From: CADEFF01 sp964569315
GTDB taxonomy: Bacteria > Pseudomonadota > Alphaproteobacteria > Dongiales > Dongiaceae
DNA: 64,000 bases
Direction: 5' to 3'
NCBI GenBank assembly: GCA_964569315.1
Contig: CAZMUZ010000006.1
Location: forward strand, 1 to 64,000
The notes under the pieces are model-generated. The model searched no databases. It saw only the letters and a program-made list of their open reading frames with translations, and had not been told where the DNA came from. The position numbers and the translations under genes were made by a program. Shown here piece by piece: positions 16,695-25,665 of this stretch (positions are counted from its first letter, which is position 1; every line of letters begins with the position of its first letter).

Positions 16695-17513
16695 ATGTAT
16701 ACGATCGTCGGCGCGCGCGGCTTCGTGGGCAGGCACCTGGTCAAGCATCTGCTGGCCAAGGGCAGCACGCCTTTCACCCCCGCCCGCGACAATGCGGGGC
16801 TGTTCTCGCGTCCGCTCGGCCATGTGATCTATTGCGCCGGCCTCACCTCGGATTTCCTCGAGCGGCCCTTCGACACGGTCGAGGCGCATGTCACCCTGTT
16901 CGCCCGGATGCTGAAAGACGCGGTGTTCCAGAGCCTCACCTACCTGTCTTCGACGCGGCTCTACGACAGCGCCGACGGCAGCGGCAGCGAGAGCGCGACC
17001 TTGCATCTCGACCCGAACGAGCCCCGCCACCTCTACGACCTCAGCAAGGCGCTCGGCGAAAGCCTCTGCATCAATGCCGGGCGCGCCAATGTGCGCGCGG
17101 CGCGGCTCGCCTGCGTCTATTCCGACGACCTCTCCTCGGACGGCTTCCTGCATCGCGTCGTCTGGGCGTCGCGCAAGGAGCGCCAGGCCCGGTTCGACGT
17201 GCCGCCGGATTCGGCGCGCGACTACATCCATATGGACGACGTGATCGCCGCCCTCCTCGCCATCGCCGAGCGCGGCAAGCGCCCGATCTACAACGTGGCG
17301 AGCGGCGTCAACATGACCAACGCCGAGCTCTTCCGGCTGGTGCGGCGCATCGACGGCTGCCAGATCGACGCCCAGCTCCCGCCGACCGGCCGGCCGGATC
17401 CCGTCATCGACGTGCGCCCGCTCAAGGCCGATTTCGGCCTGGTGCCGAAGCCGCTGGTGATGCTTCTCCCCAACCTGCTCGGACGCGGCGGCCGGGCGAA
17501 AGGCGCCGCCTAG
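16695..17513 (+). CDS. NAD(P)-dependent sugar epimerase/reductase (extended SDR)
   Basis: A 272-residue Rossmann protein. The nucleotide loop is MYTIVGARGFVGRHLVKHL (GxxGFxG), followed by HVIYCAGLTSDF, LSSTRLYDS with a Ser/Thr of the catalytic triad, and YDLSKALGE with the YxxxK pair. RDYIHMDDVIAALLAI and YNVASGVNMTNAELFRL are typical of NDP-sugar epimerase/dehydratase SDRs. In context it most likely reduces the 4-keto group after C-methylation and epimerisation. The exact reaction cannot be read from sequence. Confidence 0.8.
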   Translation: MYTIVGARGFVGRHLVKHLLAKGSTPFTPARDNAGLFSRPLGHVIYCAGLTSDFLERPFDTVEAHVTLFARMLKDAVFQSLTYLSSTRLYDSADGSGSESATLHLDPNEPRHLYDLSKALGESLCINAGRANVRAARLACVYSDDLSSDGFLHRVVWASRKERQARFDVPPDSARDYIHMDDVIAALLAIAERGKRPIYNVASGVNMTNAELFRLVRRIDGCQIDAQLPPTGRPDPVIDVRPLKADFGLVPKPLVMLLPNLLGRGGRAKGAA

Positions 17514-17518
17514 GCAAG

Positions 17519-18166
17519 ATGGAACTGGTCGGCCTTACGCGCGACGGGCTCGCGGACTATCTCGCGCGCCAGATCGACCATCATTTTCCCGATCGCGAGG
17601 GCAATACGCGAGGCGGCGTCGCCAAGGCGCTCGACGAGGCCCTGGCGCGGCTCAATCGCTGCATCAATGCCGTGCGCATGTGGCCGGAGAACCGGTTCCA
17701 CCATCTCCATTCCGAGCAGAACACGATCTTCCTCGCCTATCTCGCCAACACCATCTGGCGCAACGGCGGCGACGCGAACCTCGCGACCAAGGTCTTCTAT
17801 CTCAACAAGTCGCTGAACGGGTTCCACTGCTTCTACGATACCGAGCTGCCCGAGCGCTTTCTCGTCGGCCATTCGGTCGGCATCGTGCTGGTCCGGCTGA
17901 AATATCCGGAATATTTCGCCATCTATCAGGGCTGCACGGTCGGCAAGAGCCACGGCAAGGCGCCGGTCCTCGAGGACGGGCTCGTCATGTATCCGGGCAG
18001 CGCGATCATCGGCGACTGCAAGGTGAAGGCGCGGAGCTATATCGCGCAGGGCTGCTCGCTGGTCGATGCCGATACGCCGGGCAACTGCCTCGTCTTCAAC
18101 GAGAACCGCAGGCCGGTCTTCAAGAAGCCCGGGCACGACATCCTCGCCGACCTGTTCCGGCTTTGA
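17519..18166 (+). CDS. Left-handed beta-helix acyltransferase-like protein
   Basis: A 215-residue protein (ATG at 17519, five bases after the reductase stop). An all-helical N-terminal half (residues 1-120; LADYLARQIDHHFPDRE, NKSLNGFHCFYDTELPERFL) precedes a short hexapeptide-repeat-like region (IYQGCTVGKSHGKAPVLEDG, YPGSAIIGDCKVKARSYIAQ, GCSLVDADTPGNCLVF). The layout resembles serine O-acetyltransferase relatives. With the sugar genes upstream, an O-acyl or N-acyl sugar transferase is likely. There are fewer hexapeptide coils than in classical CysE, and the substrate is unknown. Confidence 0.65.
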   Translation: MELVGLTRDGLADYLARQIDHHFPDREGNTRGGVAKALDEALARLNRCINAVRMWPENRFHHLHSEQNTIFLAYLANTIWRNGGDANLATKVFYLNKSLNGFHCFYDTELPERFLVGHSVGIVLVRLKYPEYFAIYQGCTVGKSHGKAPVLEDGLVMYPGSAIIGDCKVKARSYIAQGCSLVDADTPGNCLVFNENRRPVFKKPGHDILADLFRL

Positions 18167-18181
18167 GCGGCTCGCTGTCCC

Positions 18182-18694
18182 TCAGAGCCGCGCGGCATAT
18201 TCGTTCAACGTCTCCACATCGGCGATCCGCTCTACCGGCTTGCCCTCCCGCTCGGCCGCATCGCAGAGCGCGCGGATCGTCGGCATCCAGTCCCGCTCGG
18301 TTTCCCACGCGGCGCTGAACATCTCTTCGGTGGACGGCATCTCGGGAATGCCGCCCGGCGGATAAGCGAGCTTTCCCGTGGCCCAGGCGATCTGGCGCTC
18401 GGCGATCAGCCAGAAATGCACCCAGAGCGGCATATCGACCAGGACGATCCCGGTCGCGCGCGCGAAGCGCTGCGGCAGGGATTCGAGGCGACCGAGCCCG
18501 TCGATGATCCAGGCCTCGCGCCCGATCGCCTGCGCATGGGCCGCTTCGTACTCGTCCTCGGGCGCCATCGCCCAGCCGGGCTTCCAGTAAAGGCGGTCGA
18601 TCTCGACCAAAGCCAGGCCGCGACGTTCGGCGAGCTTGCGCGCGAGCGTGGATTTGCCGCCCCCGGCATTGCCGATGATGACCAGTCTCGCCAC
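18182..18694 (-). CDS. P-loop kinase-like protein (adenylate kinase/FlaR-like)
   Basis: A 170-residue protein. The Walker A motif GNAGGGKST lies at about residues 8-16, directly after the GTG start at 18694, followed by LARKLAERRGLALVEIDRLY and WIIDGLGRLESLPQRF. This is the layout of small adenylate-kinase-like NTPases annotated as DNA topology modulation or FlaR-like proteins; the substrate is unknown. A TTG at 18718 overlapping the upstream stop could be used instead, but AGGA sits 8-9 bases before the GTG. Probably co-transcribed with the phospholipase D gene. Confidence 0.7.
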   Translation of the reverse strand: MARLVIIGNAGGGKSTLARKLAERRGLALVEIDRLYWKPGWAMAPEDEYEAAHAQAIGREAWIIDGLGRLESLPQRFARATGIVLVDMPLWVHFWLIAERQIAWATGKLAYPPGGIPEMPSTEEMFSAAWETERDWMPTIRALCDAAEREGKPVERIADVETLNEYAARL

Positions 18695-18714
18695 GGAGCG
18701 TCCTGCCCTCTGCC

Positions 18715-20268
18715 TCAAAGCTGGGATTCGATCGGCAGGATGCCGATTATCGTTGCCGTCAGCCGGCGCCAGAACCCTGCTTCCGGCTCCTCGCTCAGCG
18801 TGCGGACGACCCCCGCCGACCGGTCGCGCCAGACGATCTTCCCATCATCGAGATGAAGGCTGTAGCTTTTTTCGGGAGCGGTTTCCTCGGCAAAAATCCG
18901 GCGAACCTGGCGGACCAGCGCACCGTCCTCGAAAACGACGCCCATCTCGGAATTCAGCGAGATCGAACGCGGATCGAAATTCATGGAGCCGATGAATCCC
19001 AGGCGATCGTCGACCGTGAAGGCTTTCGTGTGCAGGCTCGCGCCGCTCGACCCGAACAGCGATATGTCGGCGCGGTCGTCATAGGGTTTGAGCTCGAACA
19101 GGTCGACGCCGCCCTCGAGCAGCGGCCGCCGATAGCGGGCGTAAGCGCCGTGGACGGCGCTCACATCCGTCGCGGCGAGCGAATTGGTCAGAATCGCGAC
19201 CCTGATGCCCCGCGCCGCCATTGCCACCAGCTCGCTTGTCCCGGCTTCTGCGGGAATGAAGTAGGGAGAACTGATCTCCAGTTCCGCGGTCGCAGAACCG
19301 AGCAGCGGCCTGACGACATTCATCAGCCAGTTCTCCCGGCTCCCTCCGATGACCTTCTCCGGGGGATCCGAAACGATCCTTGCCGTCGACATCCGATGGA
19401 TCTGCCCGCCGCCGGAGAACAGCCCCCGGACGCTTTCGTTCTCGGCGACGCGGTCCAGATAGGGCCGCGTGTCCTTGTCGGCTGCGATGCCTGCCAGCGC
19501 CTTCCTGAGAGTCTCCAGGTTGGTCTCGCGCGGCTCCCAGAGCGCACCGATCGGGATGACGGCCTTGCTGTTCCAGAAATCGTCGAAAATGGCTTCCGCC
19601 TGCCGGACCGCGGCGCCGATCACGAGCAAGTCGAGGTCGCTGAAATTGGATGCAGCGGCGGCGTCGAAATAGGCATCGCCGATATTGCGGCCGCCGACGA
19701 TGGCGAGCCTGCCGTCTGCGATCCACGACTTGTTGTGCATGCGCCGCGTAACGCTGACGGCTCGCAGCAGCATTTCGATGCCGCGAAGAAAGGCGCCTTC
19801 GCGGTTCCGGCTCGGGTTGTAGAGACGAATCTCGATGTTCGGGTGCGCGTCGAGGGCCAGATAGGCCCCGTCGTAACCCTGCGCATTGATGTCATCGAGG
19901 AGGAGCCGGACGCGAACGCCGCGGTCGGCAGCCTTGACGATTTCCCATGCCAGAAGCCGCCCGGTCAGATCGTTCTGCCAGATGTAATATTGCAGATCGA
20001 GGCTGCGTCCCGCCTGTCTTGCGGCGAGCACACGGGCGGCGAAGGCATCGAGATTGTCGGCAAGAAGCGTCAGCCCGCTTTCGTTCGTCCCTTCCTCGAC
20101 CAAGGGCGCAACGAGCCGGTCCAGCGGCGTTGCGCCGTCGGAAACGGGAAGGGAATAGGACGCTTCGCCCTGCGCCCGTTCCGCAAACCGGCCGTACGAG
20201 TAGAGCGCGACAACCGAGGCCAGGACGAGCGCTGCAACGGCGGCGAGAAGGATGAACACTGGCCGCAT
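18715..20268 (-). CDS. Phospholipase D-family protein (cardiolipin synthase-like)
   Basis: A 517-residue protein with an N-terminal membrane anchor or signal (residues 4-25) and two complete HKD motifs: HNKSWIAD (His about 178) with GGRNIGDAY, and HTKAFTVD (His about 413) with GSMNFDPRS. LDLQYYIWQND and RVRLLLDDINAQGYD are typical of the cardiolipin synthase/YmdC branch. The enzyme probably makes or remodels phospholipid at the inner membrane. No relation to motility is evident. Its stop overlaps a possible TTG start of the kinase-like gene. Confidence 0.88.
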   Translation of the reverse strand: MRPVFILLAAVAALVLASVVALYSYGRFAERAQGEASYSLPVSDGATPLDRLVAPLVEEGTNESGLTLLADNLDAFAARVLAARQAGRSLDLQYYIWQNDLTGRLLAWEIVKAADRGVRVRLLLDDINAQGYDGAYLALDAHPNIEIRLYNPSRNREGAFLRGIEMLLRAVSVTRRMHNKSWIADGRLAIVGGRNIGDAYFDAAAASNFSDLDLLVIGAAVRQAEAIFDDFWNSKAVIPIGALWEPRETNLETLRKALAGIAADKDTRPYLDRVAENESVRGLFSGGGQIHRMSTARIVSDPPEKVIGGSRENWLMNVVRPLLGSATAELEISSPYFIPAEAGTSELVAMAARGIRVAILTNSLAATDVSAVHGAYARYRRPLLEGGVDLFELKPYDDRADISLFGSSGASLHTKAFTVDDRLGFIGSMNFDPRSISLNSEMGVVFEDGALVRQVRRIFAEETAPEKSYSLHLDDGKIVWRDRSAGVVRTLSEEPEAGFWRRLTATIIGILPIESQL

Positions 20269-20429
20269 CTTACCTCGAGGATCGAACCTCGTCTGCCGCC
20301 CGGGACGGGCGGCGACGCACCGGCGTCCCTAGGGCGTTATCGGTTCCGAGGGAATCGGGGCCGGGCGCCATCGATCCGCGGGACCATGATCCCGTCCCGA
20401 AACCGGCGCCCGCCTGTCGGGATCGGGCG

Positions 20430-21299
20430 CTACGCCGCGACCCTCCCCTCCGCCGGCGGAAACGGGGACAAGGCGCCTTTCACGTCGATGCGGGCCTTGA
20501 TCGGCAGATGGTCCGAAGCCGTCCGCGCCAGGGGCGTGTCATGCACTTCGATCCCGGAGATCAGATCGTGCGGACTCCCCAGGATGCGATCGAGCGCGAA
20601 CACCGGCAGCCGCGACGGGAAGCTCGGCAAGGCTACGGTCAGCGGCCCGAATGTGGGATCGAAACCTTGCAGCGAAGAGCGCCGGCCGAGGCGCCATTCG
20701 TTGAGATCGCCCAGCAGGAGCGTCGGCTTCTCGCACCGGGCGGCGACCGCCGTCAGAATGGCGTCGGCCTGTCGCGCGCGCGACCGGCGCAGCAATCCGA
20801 GATGGGCCGCGACGATACGCAAGGGGCCGGCATTCAGATCCACATCGACCACCAGCGCGCCGCGCGGCTCGATGCCGGGCAGCCTGATTCGATGGACGTC
20901 GCGGACGGTCCCTTCGCGGAACAGCAGGAGGTTGCCGTGCCAGCCGTGGGTTTTCGAGGTTCCGGTCAGCGGAACGGGAAGGAGACCGCTTTCGCGCTCC
21001 AGACGGGACAGGTCGAGGAGCCCGGCGCGCTCCCCGAACCGCTGATCGGCCTCCTGCAGCGCGATGAGGTCGGCCCCGATCTCGCCGATCACCGCCGCTA
21101 TGCGGTCCGGATCGAAGCGTTTGTCCGTCCCGACGCATTTATGGACATTGTAGGAGGCGATGAGCGTGCCCGGTTCGGCCCCGCCGCCCGCCAGACGAGC
21201 TGGAGCCTTCTGCCGGAAGGCGGCGAAAACGCTCCCCGAAAGCCGTTCGTTCCGCCGTCCCGTCGCTTCCTTCGGCATTGCCCTTGTCGCCCTTTTCAT
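20430..21299 (-). CDS. Endonuclease/exonuclease/phosphatase-family protein
   Basis: A 289-residue EEP-fold enzyme from the ATG at 21299 (GGGAC ribosome site). Family motifs are in order: IASYNVHKCVGTDKRFD, DLIALQEADQRFGERAG (metal-binding Glu), GNLLLFREG, LRIVAAHLGLLRRSRARQ, LLLGDLNEW (Asp/Asn pair) and RTASDHLPIKARID (catalytic Asp-His). Often found beside phospholipase D/cardiolipin synthase genes, as here, 160 bases downstream. The substrate could be a phospholipid, nucleotide or nucleic acid; the sequence does not decide. Confidence 0.82.
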   Translation of the reverse strand: MKRATRAMPKEATGRRNERLSGSVFAAFRQKAPARLAGGGAEPGTLIASYNVHKCVGTDKRFDPDRIAAVIGEIGADLIALQEADQRFGERAGLLDLSRLERESGLLPVPLTGTSKTHGWHGNLLLFREGTVRDVHRIRLPGIEPRGALVVDVDLNAGPLRIVAAHLGLLRRSRARQADAILTAVAARCEKPTLLLGDLNEWRLGRRSSLQGFDPTFGPLTVALPSFPSRLPVFALDRILGSPHDLISGIEVHDTPLARTASDHLPIKARIDVKGALSPFPPAEGRVAA

Positions 21300-21674
21300 A
21301 ACTGTCCCGTCGCGGAGCCGGCGCCACGCGCCTCGCTCGAGAGGCCGCGCATGATCGGGTCGAGATTGCTGGATTTCGCCCCGCGCGGCACCCGCCGCTT
21401 CATCCGGCGGCGCTTCGCCGACCGACCGCATAATCCGCCACATCCGCTATATAGGTAAGGTTCCCGGCTTTGTCAGGCGGTCCCGCGGTCGCCCTCGGGA
21501 GGTCCGCCGGGCGAGCCGAAATCCCCGCTCCAGCCGGAAAAGCCGGCAATCGAGGTCGATCGAGCCGGCGCGGGCCCGCCGCCCGGCGACAGCGCGCGGG
21601 CGGGGATGCGTCACCCGAGGGACGCGCCGTCCCTTGCAAAGCCGAGGAGAGCGTCCGTCCCCACGGCGATCGCG
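21300..21674. other. 375-bp gap without a supported gene
   Basis: Between the FkbM-family gene and the EEP gene. Reading frames here do not look like known proteins. A GC-rich inverted repeat (GCCCGCC ... GGCGGGG, about 21570-21605) may end the FkbM transcript, but there is no T-tract. Confidence 0.4.
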
Positions 21675-22751
21675 TCAGGCAGCGCCGGCGAGCGGCTGAT
21701 GCAGCTTCGGGTCGCGATGCTTCAGGAGCTTCGGGCTCACCCCCGAAACGAAGCGAAAGGCCGGATTGGCGAGGATGGCGGGATTCTTCACCGCCAGCAT
21801 GTTGAAGCCGTGCGGCGGACCGTCGAGATAGGTCTCGTCCGGCCGGATCAGCTCGATCGGCTGGTTGCCCATCGGCACGTTCGACTGATAGTCGCGCACG
21901 GCGAAAAGCTGATAGCCGAGCCCGGTCAGATACTGGCAGATCGGGGTGCTGTCGAGCCCGTGCGACCAATCGACATAATGGCGGTGCAGCTCGAACACGA
22001 TATGCGGGGCGACGTCCCTGGGCTGGCCGAGATAGCGCTCGGCCCCGCGCAGCGCCGCGAACTCCGCGCCCTCGATATCGAGCATGATGAGGCCGAGCCG
22101 CTCGATGCGGTCGAGCCGGCCGTAGCTGTCGATCGTCGTGGTGAGGAAGGCGCCCTCGGCATCGGCCGCGGCCGGTGCCGGGTAGGCGAAGGAATCGTCG
22201 CCCACGAGCTGCAGGTGGTCGCGGTCGCGATCCCAGAGGCCGACCGGGTTGAACTTCAGGTTGTTGAGGCCGTTGACCCTGGCATTGAGCTTCAGCATGG
22301 CGAGCTGGTCGGCGTTCGGCTCGAAGCAATGCACCACGCCGCCCTGCTTCTGGATCTGCCGCGCCAGCAGCACCGCCTGGTCGCCCGAATAGGCGCCGCC
22401 GATCACTGCATGGGCGACGTCGCGGCCGAGCTCGAGCAGCAGGCGGGTGGTCTGCGGCTCCCACACATGGTCGGGCCGCATGTCCGGCGCCAGCACGAAC
22501 TCGCGCGCGATCTTGGAGCGGTAGTGGAAGTGGAACTCGACCCCGGAGGCGAGCTGCTTTTGCAGCGGCCCCAGATCCCGGTGCAGCGCATCGACGATCG
22601 GCCCGGTGACGGTTTCGCGCACATCGAGATCGAGACGCGCGAGCCGGGCTTCCACCTGCCGGAGCAGGATGAGGAACCGGGCTCTCAGCTCCTCGTCGCG
22701 ACCGATGGCGCCGAGCGCGGCGGCGAGCTTGCTGTCGTCTGCAGTCGTCAT
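21675..22751 (-). CDS. FkbM-family methyltransferase
   Basis: A 358-residue protein from the ATG at 22751. A 130-residue N-terminal helical extension precedes a class I SAM-methyltransferase: VIGGAYSGDQAVLLARQIQK, VHCFEPNADQLAMLKLNA and LIMLDIEGAEFAALRGAE are characteristic of FkbM. FkbM proteins O-methylate small molecules and sugars. The gene lies 34 bases downstream of the GT41-like glycosyltransferase and close to the flagellins, so methylation of a flagellin glycan is a reasonable hypothesis rather than a demonstrated role. Confidence 0.85.
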   Translation of the reverse strand: MTTADDSKLAAALGAIGRDEELRARFLILLRQVEARLARLDLDVRETVTGPIVDALHRDLGPLQKQLASGVEFHFHYRSKIAREFVLAPDMRPDHVWEPQTTRLLLELGRDVAHAVIGGAYSGDQAVLLARQIQKQGGVVHCFEPNADQLAMLKLNARVNGLNNLKFNPVGLWDRDRDHLQLVGDDSFAYPAPAAADAEGAFLTTTIDSYGRLDRIERLGLIMLDIEGAEFAALRGAERYLGQPRDVAPHIVFELHRHYVDWSHGLDSTPICQYLTGLGYQLFAVRDYQSNVPMGNQPIELIRPDETYLDGPPHGFNMLAVKNPAILANPAFRFVSGVSPKLLKHRDPKLHQPLAGAA

Positions 22752-22785
22752 TTCGGGCTCCGTGATTGGCGATCTCTCGAGAGGA

Positions 22786-25347
22786 TCAGGATCGGACGAG
22801 CGAGGCGGCGGCTTCGCCGAAATTGCGCGCGAAGGCGGCACCGTCGAAGAGCGGCGACGCCAGCAGCCGGTCGCGCAGGCCGAGCCGCATCGCGGCCAGC
22901 CGCCCGGGATCGCCCGCGAGCGATACCGCCGCTCCGACGAAGCCGGCCGGTGCGGCGTGGCTGAGATCGCCGAACCCGGCATGGCCGAGCAGGCTGTGGC
23001 TGATGCGCTGATGGAAGGCGGGCCCATGCAGGCTGACCACCGGCACGCCCATCCAGAGGCTGTCGATCGTGGTGATGCCGCCGGTGACCGGGAAGCTGTC
23101 GAGCGCGATATCGATGCGGTTGTAATAGGGGAAATGCGTCCTGGTATCGCGCGGCTGCCCGACCAGGTCGATGCGATCGGCCGGGATTCCGTGGCGCGCG
23201 AATTCCTGCAGCAGGTTGTGGACCAGCATCGCCGAGCGCGCTTCGGGGCGCACCAGCAGGAAGCGGGACCCCGGCACGCGGGTCAGCACTTCCGACCAGA
23301 GTGCCACGATGGTCGGGGTGATCTTGTAGGTGTTGTTGAGCGTGCCGAAGGTGACATGGCCGGCCGCGGCGAAAGGCGCCGGCCCGACCGGTTCCTCGGT
23401 CAGGGGCTGGAAGGCGATCCAGGGGCCGTCCGGCAGGCGGAGCGGCCGCTCGGTCATGAGATCGGGGAGGGTCGGATCGTTGAAACGATCCACCATGAAA
23501 TGGCCGACCGAACGGAATCCGGTGGTGAAGGGCCAGCCGAGCCAGGCGACCTGATGCGGCGCCGGGCGATGCGCGAAGACATGCAGGCGCGAATGGGCGG
23601 TCCAGCCGTTGAGATCGAACAGCACGTCGATCTCGTCCGACCGCACGAGCTTCGCCGCTTCGATATCGGTCATGCCGTCGATCGGCCGGAAAGAGTCGAC
23701 CTTGGCGGCGAGCGCCTGCTGTACCGGGTCTTCCGCGGCGGGGACCGCCGAATAGCAATGCATCTCGAAGCGGTCGCGATCGAGATTGTCGAACAGCGGC
23801 CGGATGCATTTGGCCGCCGAATGGTTGCGGAAGTCCGAGGAGACGAAACCGAGCCTGATGCGGCCCGGGCGGCGGTGCACCGCCGGCGCCGGGAAACCGG
23901 CGCGCTGCAGCTTCGCTTCTTCCTCCGCGCCGATCCTGCCGGCGAGCGCCACGAGCTGCCGCAGCTCCGGCTCGTCCTCGGCCATCGCGAGAAGGGTCAG
24001 CAGCATCTGGATCAAGGTCTGCGGCTCCATTTCCGCCGCCGCCGTCCAGATGTCGCCGAGCGTCTCGATGCCGTCGAAATCGCAGACCAGCTTCATGACC
24101 TGCAAGGTTCGGCCGTCGCAGATCTTCGCGTCGTAGCCCGGCAAAAGCTTGAGGCCATAGGCGCGGAAAGCCGCCTCGTCGAGACGCTTCTCCTGCTGCA
24201 GCGCGAGCACGAGGTTGATGTGGGCGAGAAGATAATTCGGATCCGCGCCGACCGCCTTCTCGTAGGCGGCGATCGCGCCGTCATAGTCGCCCAGGTTCGC
24301 GCGCAGATTGCCGAGGCCGTTATGCGCCGTCGCCAGCGCGGGATCGATCGCGATCGCCGTCTCGAACGCCGCGCGGGCCTGCTCGAAGCGGCGGGCGATC
24401 ACCAGCCGGCTGCCGAGATCCTGCCAGAGCTGCGCATTTTCCGGTTGGGCCTGCAGGATCGCGCGGTAGATCGAATCCCCCTCCTCGACCCGGCTGGTTT
24501 CCCAGAGCAGGTTCGCGAGATTGATGCCGAAGCGCCAATCCTCCGGCTTCAGCATCCAGCCATGGCGGAAATGCCGCTCCGCACCGCCGAGGTCGCCCAT
24601 CCGGGCCTTGGCGTTGCCGAGATTGCTGTGCGCCTCGGCGAGGTCCGGCGCCAGTTCCAGCACCGAAGAATAGGCCGCGGCCGCCTCGTCGAACCGCCCG
24701 AGCTTCTCGAGCGCAACGCCGAGATCGTTGCGAATGGCGATGTCCTGCGGATCGAGCGCGAGAAGCTCGCGGCAGGTTGCCGCCGCCAGCGCGTAATCGC
24801 CGGCGGCACCCGCATAGTCGGCAAGGCGCCGGCGAAGGGCGGGATTGGCGGGGTTGAGGGCCAGGGCGCGCCGCAAATGCAGCAGCGCATCCGCATGGCT
24901 TCCGGCGGCATGCTTCACCGCGGCGAGGTTGGCATGGACCTCCGGGCTCTCCGGCAGGCGTTTCGCCGCCTCGACCAGCACCGCCTCGGCTTCGCCGTGC
25001 CGGCCGAGCCCGAGAAGCGCCGCGCCCAGGTTGATATGGCAGCTCGCATTGCCGGGGTCGGTGCGGAGCGCCTTCCGGATCAGCGACACGGCGCGCGCGC
25101 TGTCGCCCTGCTGATGGTGCAGCACGCCCAGCATGTGCAGCGCATCGCTCTGGGCGGGCCGCTCCCGCAGCACCGCTTCGTAGAGCCGCGCGGCGCCCGC
25201 GAGGTCGCCGCCGCGATGCAGTGCGACCGCCTCCTCGAGACGTCTCGCCAGGGTCGGGGTCAGGGGCCGTTGCGGCGCTCCGGCGGCCGGAACGCGCGAA
25301 ACTGTGGAATCCGGTGAAAATTGCCGGTGCGGTACGCCGATGGCCAT
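22786..25347 (-). CDS. TPR/GT41 O-GlcNAc transferase-like protein
   Basis: An 853-residue protein from the ATG at 25347, with GGGAGG 6 bases upstream. Residues about 30-420 hold roughly ten TPRs (for example DALHMLGVLHHQQGDSARAV, ARLYEAVLRERPAQ). The C-terminal half is a SPINDLY/OGT catalytic domain: RLGFVSSDFRNHSAAKCIRP (the OGT-type SSDF-NH site), FGTLNNTYKITPTIVALW, and YNRIDIALDSFPVTGGITTI with DSLWMGVPVVSLHG. Such enzymes O-glycosylate Ser/Thr of proteins, and several bacterial homologues modify flagellin. It is transcribed divergently from flagellin 1, sharing the 318-base regulatory gap. Confidence 0.88.
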   Translation of the reverse strand: MAIGVPHRQFSPDSTVSRVPAAGAPQRPLTPTLARRLEEAVALHRGGDLAGAARLYEAVLRERPAQSDALHMLGVLHHQQGDSARAVSLIRKALRTDPGNASCHINLGAALLGLGRHGEAEAVLVEAAKRLPESPEVHANLAAVKHAAGSHADALLHLRRALALNPANPALRRRLADYAGAAGDYALAAATCRELLALDPQDIAIRNDLGVALEKLGRFDEAAAAYSSVLELAPDLAEAHSNLGNAKARMGDLGGAERHFRHGWMLKPEDWRFGINLANLLWETSRVEEGDSIYRAILQAQPENAQLWQDLGSRLVIARRFEQARAAFETAIAIDPALATAHNGLGNLRANLGDYDGAIAAYEKAVGADPNYLLAHINLVLALQQEKRLDEAAFRAYGLKLLPGYDAKICDGRTLQVMKLVCDFDGIETLGDIWTAAAEMEPQTLIQMLLTLLAMAEDEPELRQLVALAGRIGAEEEAKLQRAGFPAPAVHRRPGRIRLGFVSSDFRNHSAAKCIRPLFDNLDRDRFEMHCYSAVPAAEDPVQQALAAKVDSFRPIDGMTDIEAAKLVRSDEIDVLFDLNGWTAHSRLHVFAHRPAPHQVAWLGWPFTTGFRSVGHFMVDRFNDPTLPDLMTERPLRLPDGPWIAFQPLTEEPVGPAPFAAAGHVTFGTLNNTYKITPTIVALWSEVLTRVPGSRFLLVRPEARSAMLVHNLLQEFARHGIPADRIDLVGQPRDTRTHFPYYNRIDIALDSFPVTGGITTIDSLWMGVPVVSLHGPAFHQRISHSLLGHAGFGDLSHAAPAGFVGAAVSLAGDPGRLAAMRLGLRDRLLASPLFDGAAFARNFGEAAASLVRS

Positions 25348-25447
25348 GATGCCTCCCGTCCCCGCCATCCTGCCCGGATATGGTTGACGAGCCTTTAACG
25401 AAAATCGTTTTGAATCAGAAGGTTCTAGGGAAGGGATTGCCGGGTCG

Positions 25448-25496
25448 GGCAATTCTTGCCGGGCGCTTCCGGCCGGCGGCCGGCAAGATTTGCCGG
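25448..25496. promoter_or_regulatory. Two ftr-like FlbD boxes, flagellin 1
   Basis: GGCAA-TTC-TTGCC at 25448-25460 and CCGGCAA-GAT-TTGCCGG at 25480-25496; both are palindromes, the second with perfect 7-bp arms. They lie about 62 and 96 bases upstream of the sigma-54 -24 GG. Confidence 0.65.
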
Positions 25497-25548
25497 AAAG
25501 CCCGGCGGACCGCGGTCGAATCCCGCGGGAATCCGCCCCTCGAGCGCT

Positions 25549-25564
25549 TGGCATCGCGTTTGCG
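25549..25564 (+). promoter_or_regulatory. Sigma-54 promoter of flagellin 1
   Basis: TGGCATC-GCGT-TTGCG with exact GG-N10-GC spacing (GG 25550, GC 25562). Predicted transcription start about 25575 gives a leader of roughly 90 bases containing four GGA triplets, including the ribosome site TAGGAGACG. Confidence 0.75.
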
Positions 25565-25665
25565 TGCTTCCCCCGTGCGTCGGTGTCCGCCAGGAAGGCA
25601 GTCGCCGTCGCCCCCGTGGCAGGAAGTCATGGGGCATCCCATGGATCCATGTAGGAGACGTCACA

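Noticed and set aside
22606..25317. 903-codon plus-strand frame opposite the GT41-like gene
   Set aside because: Antisense shadow; TPR and GT41 motifs are all on the minus strand.
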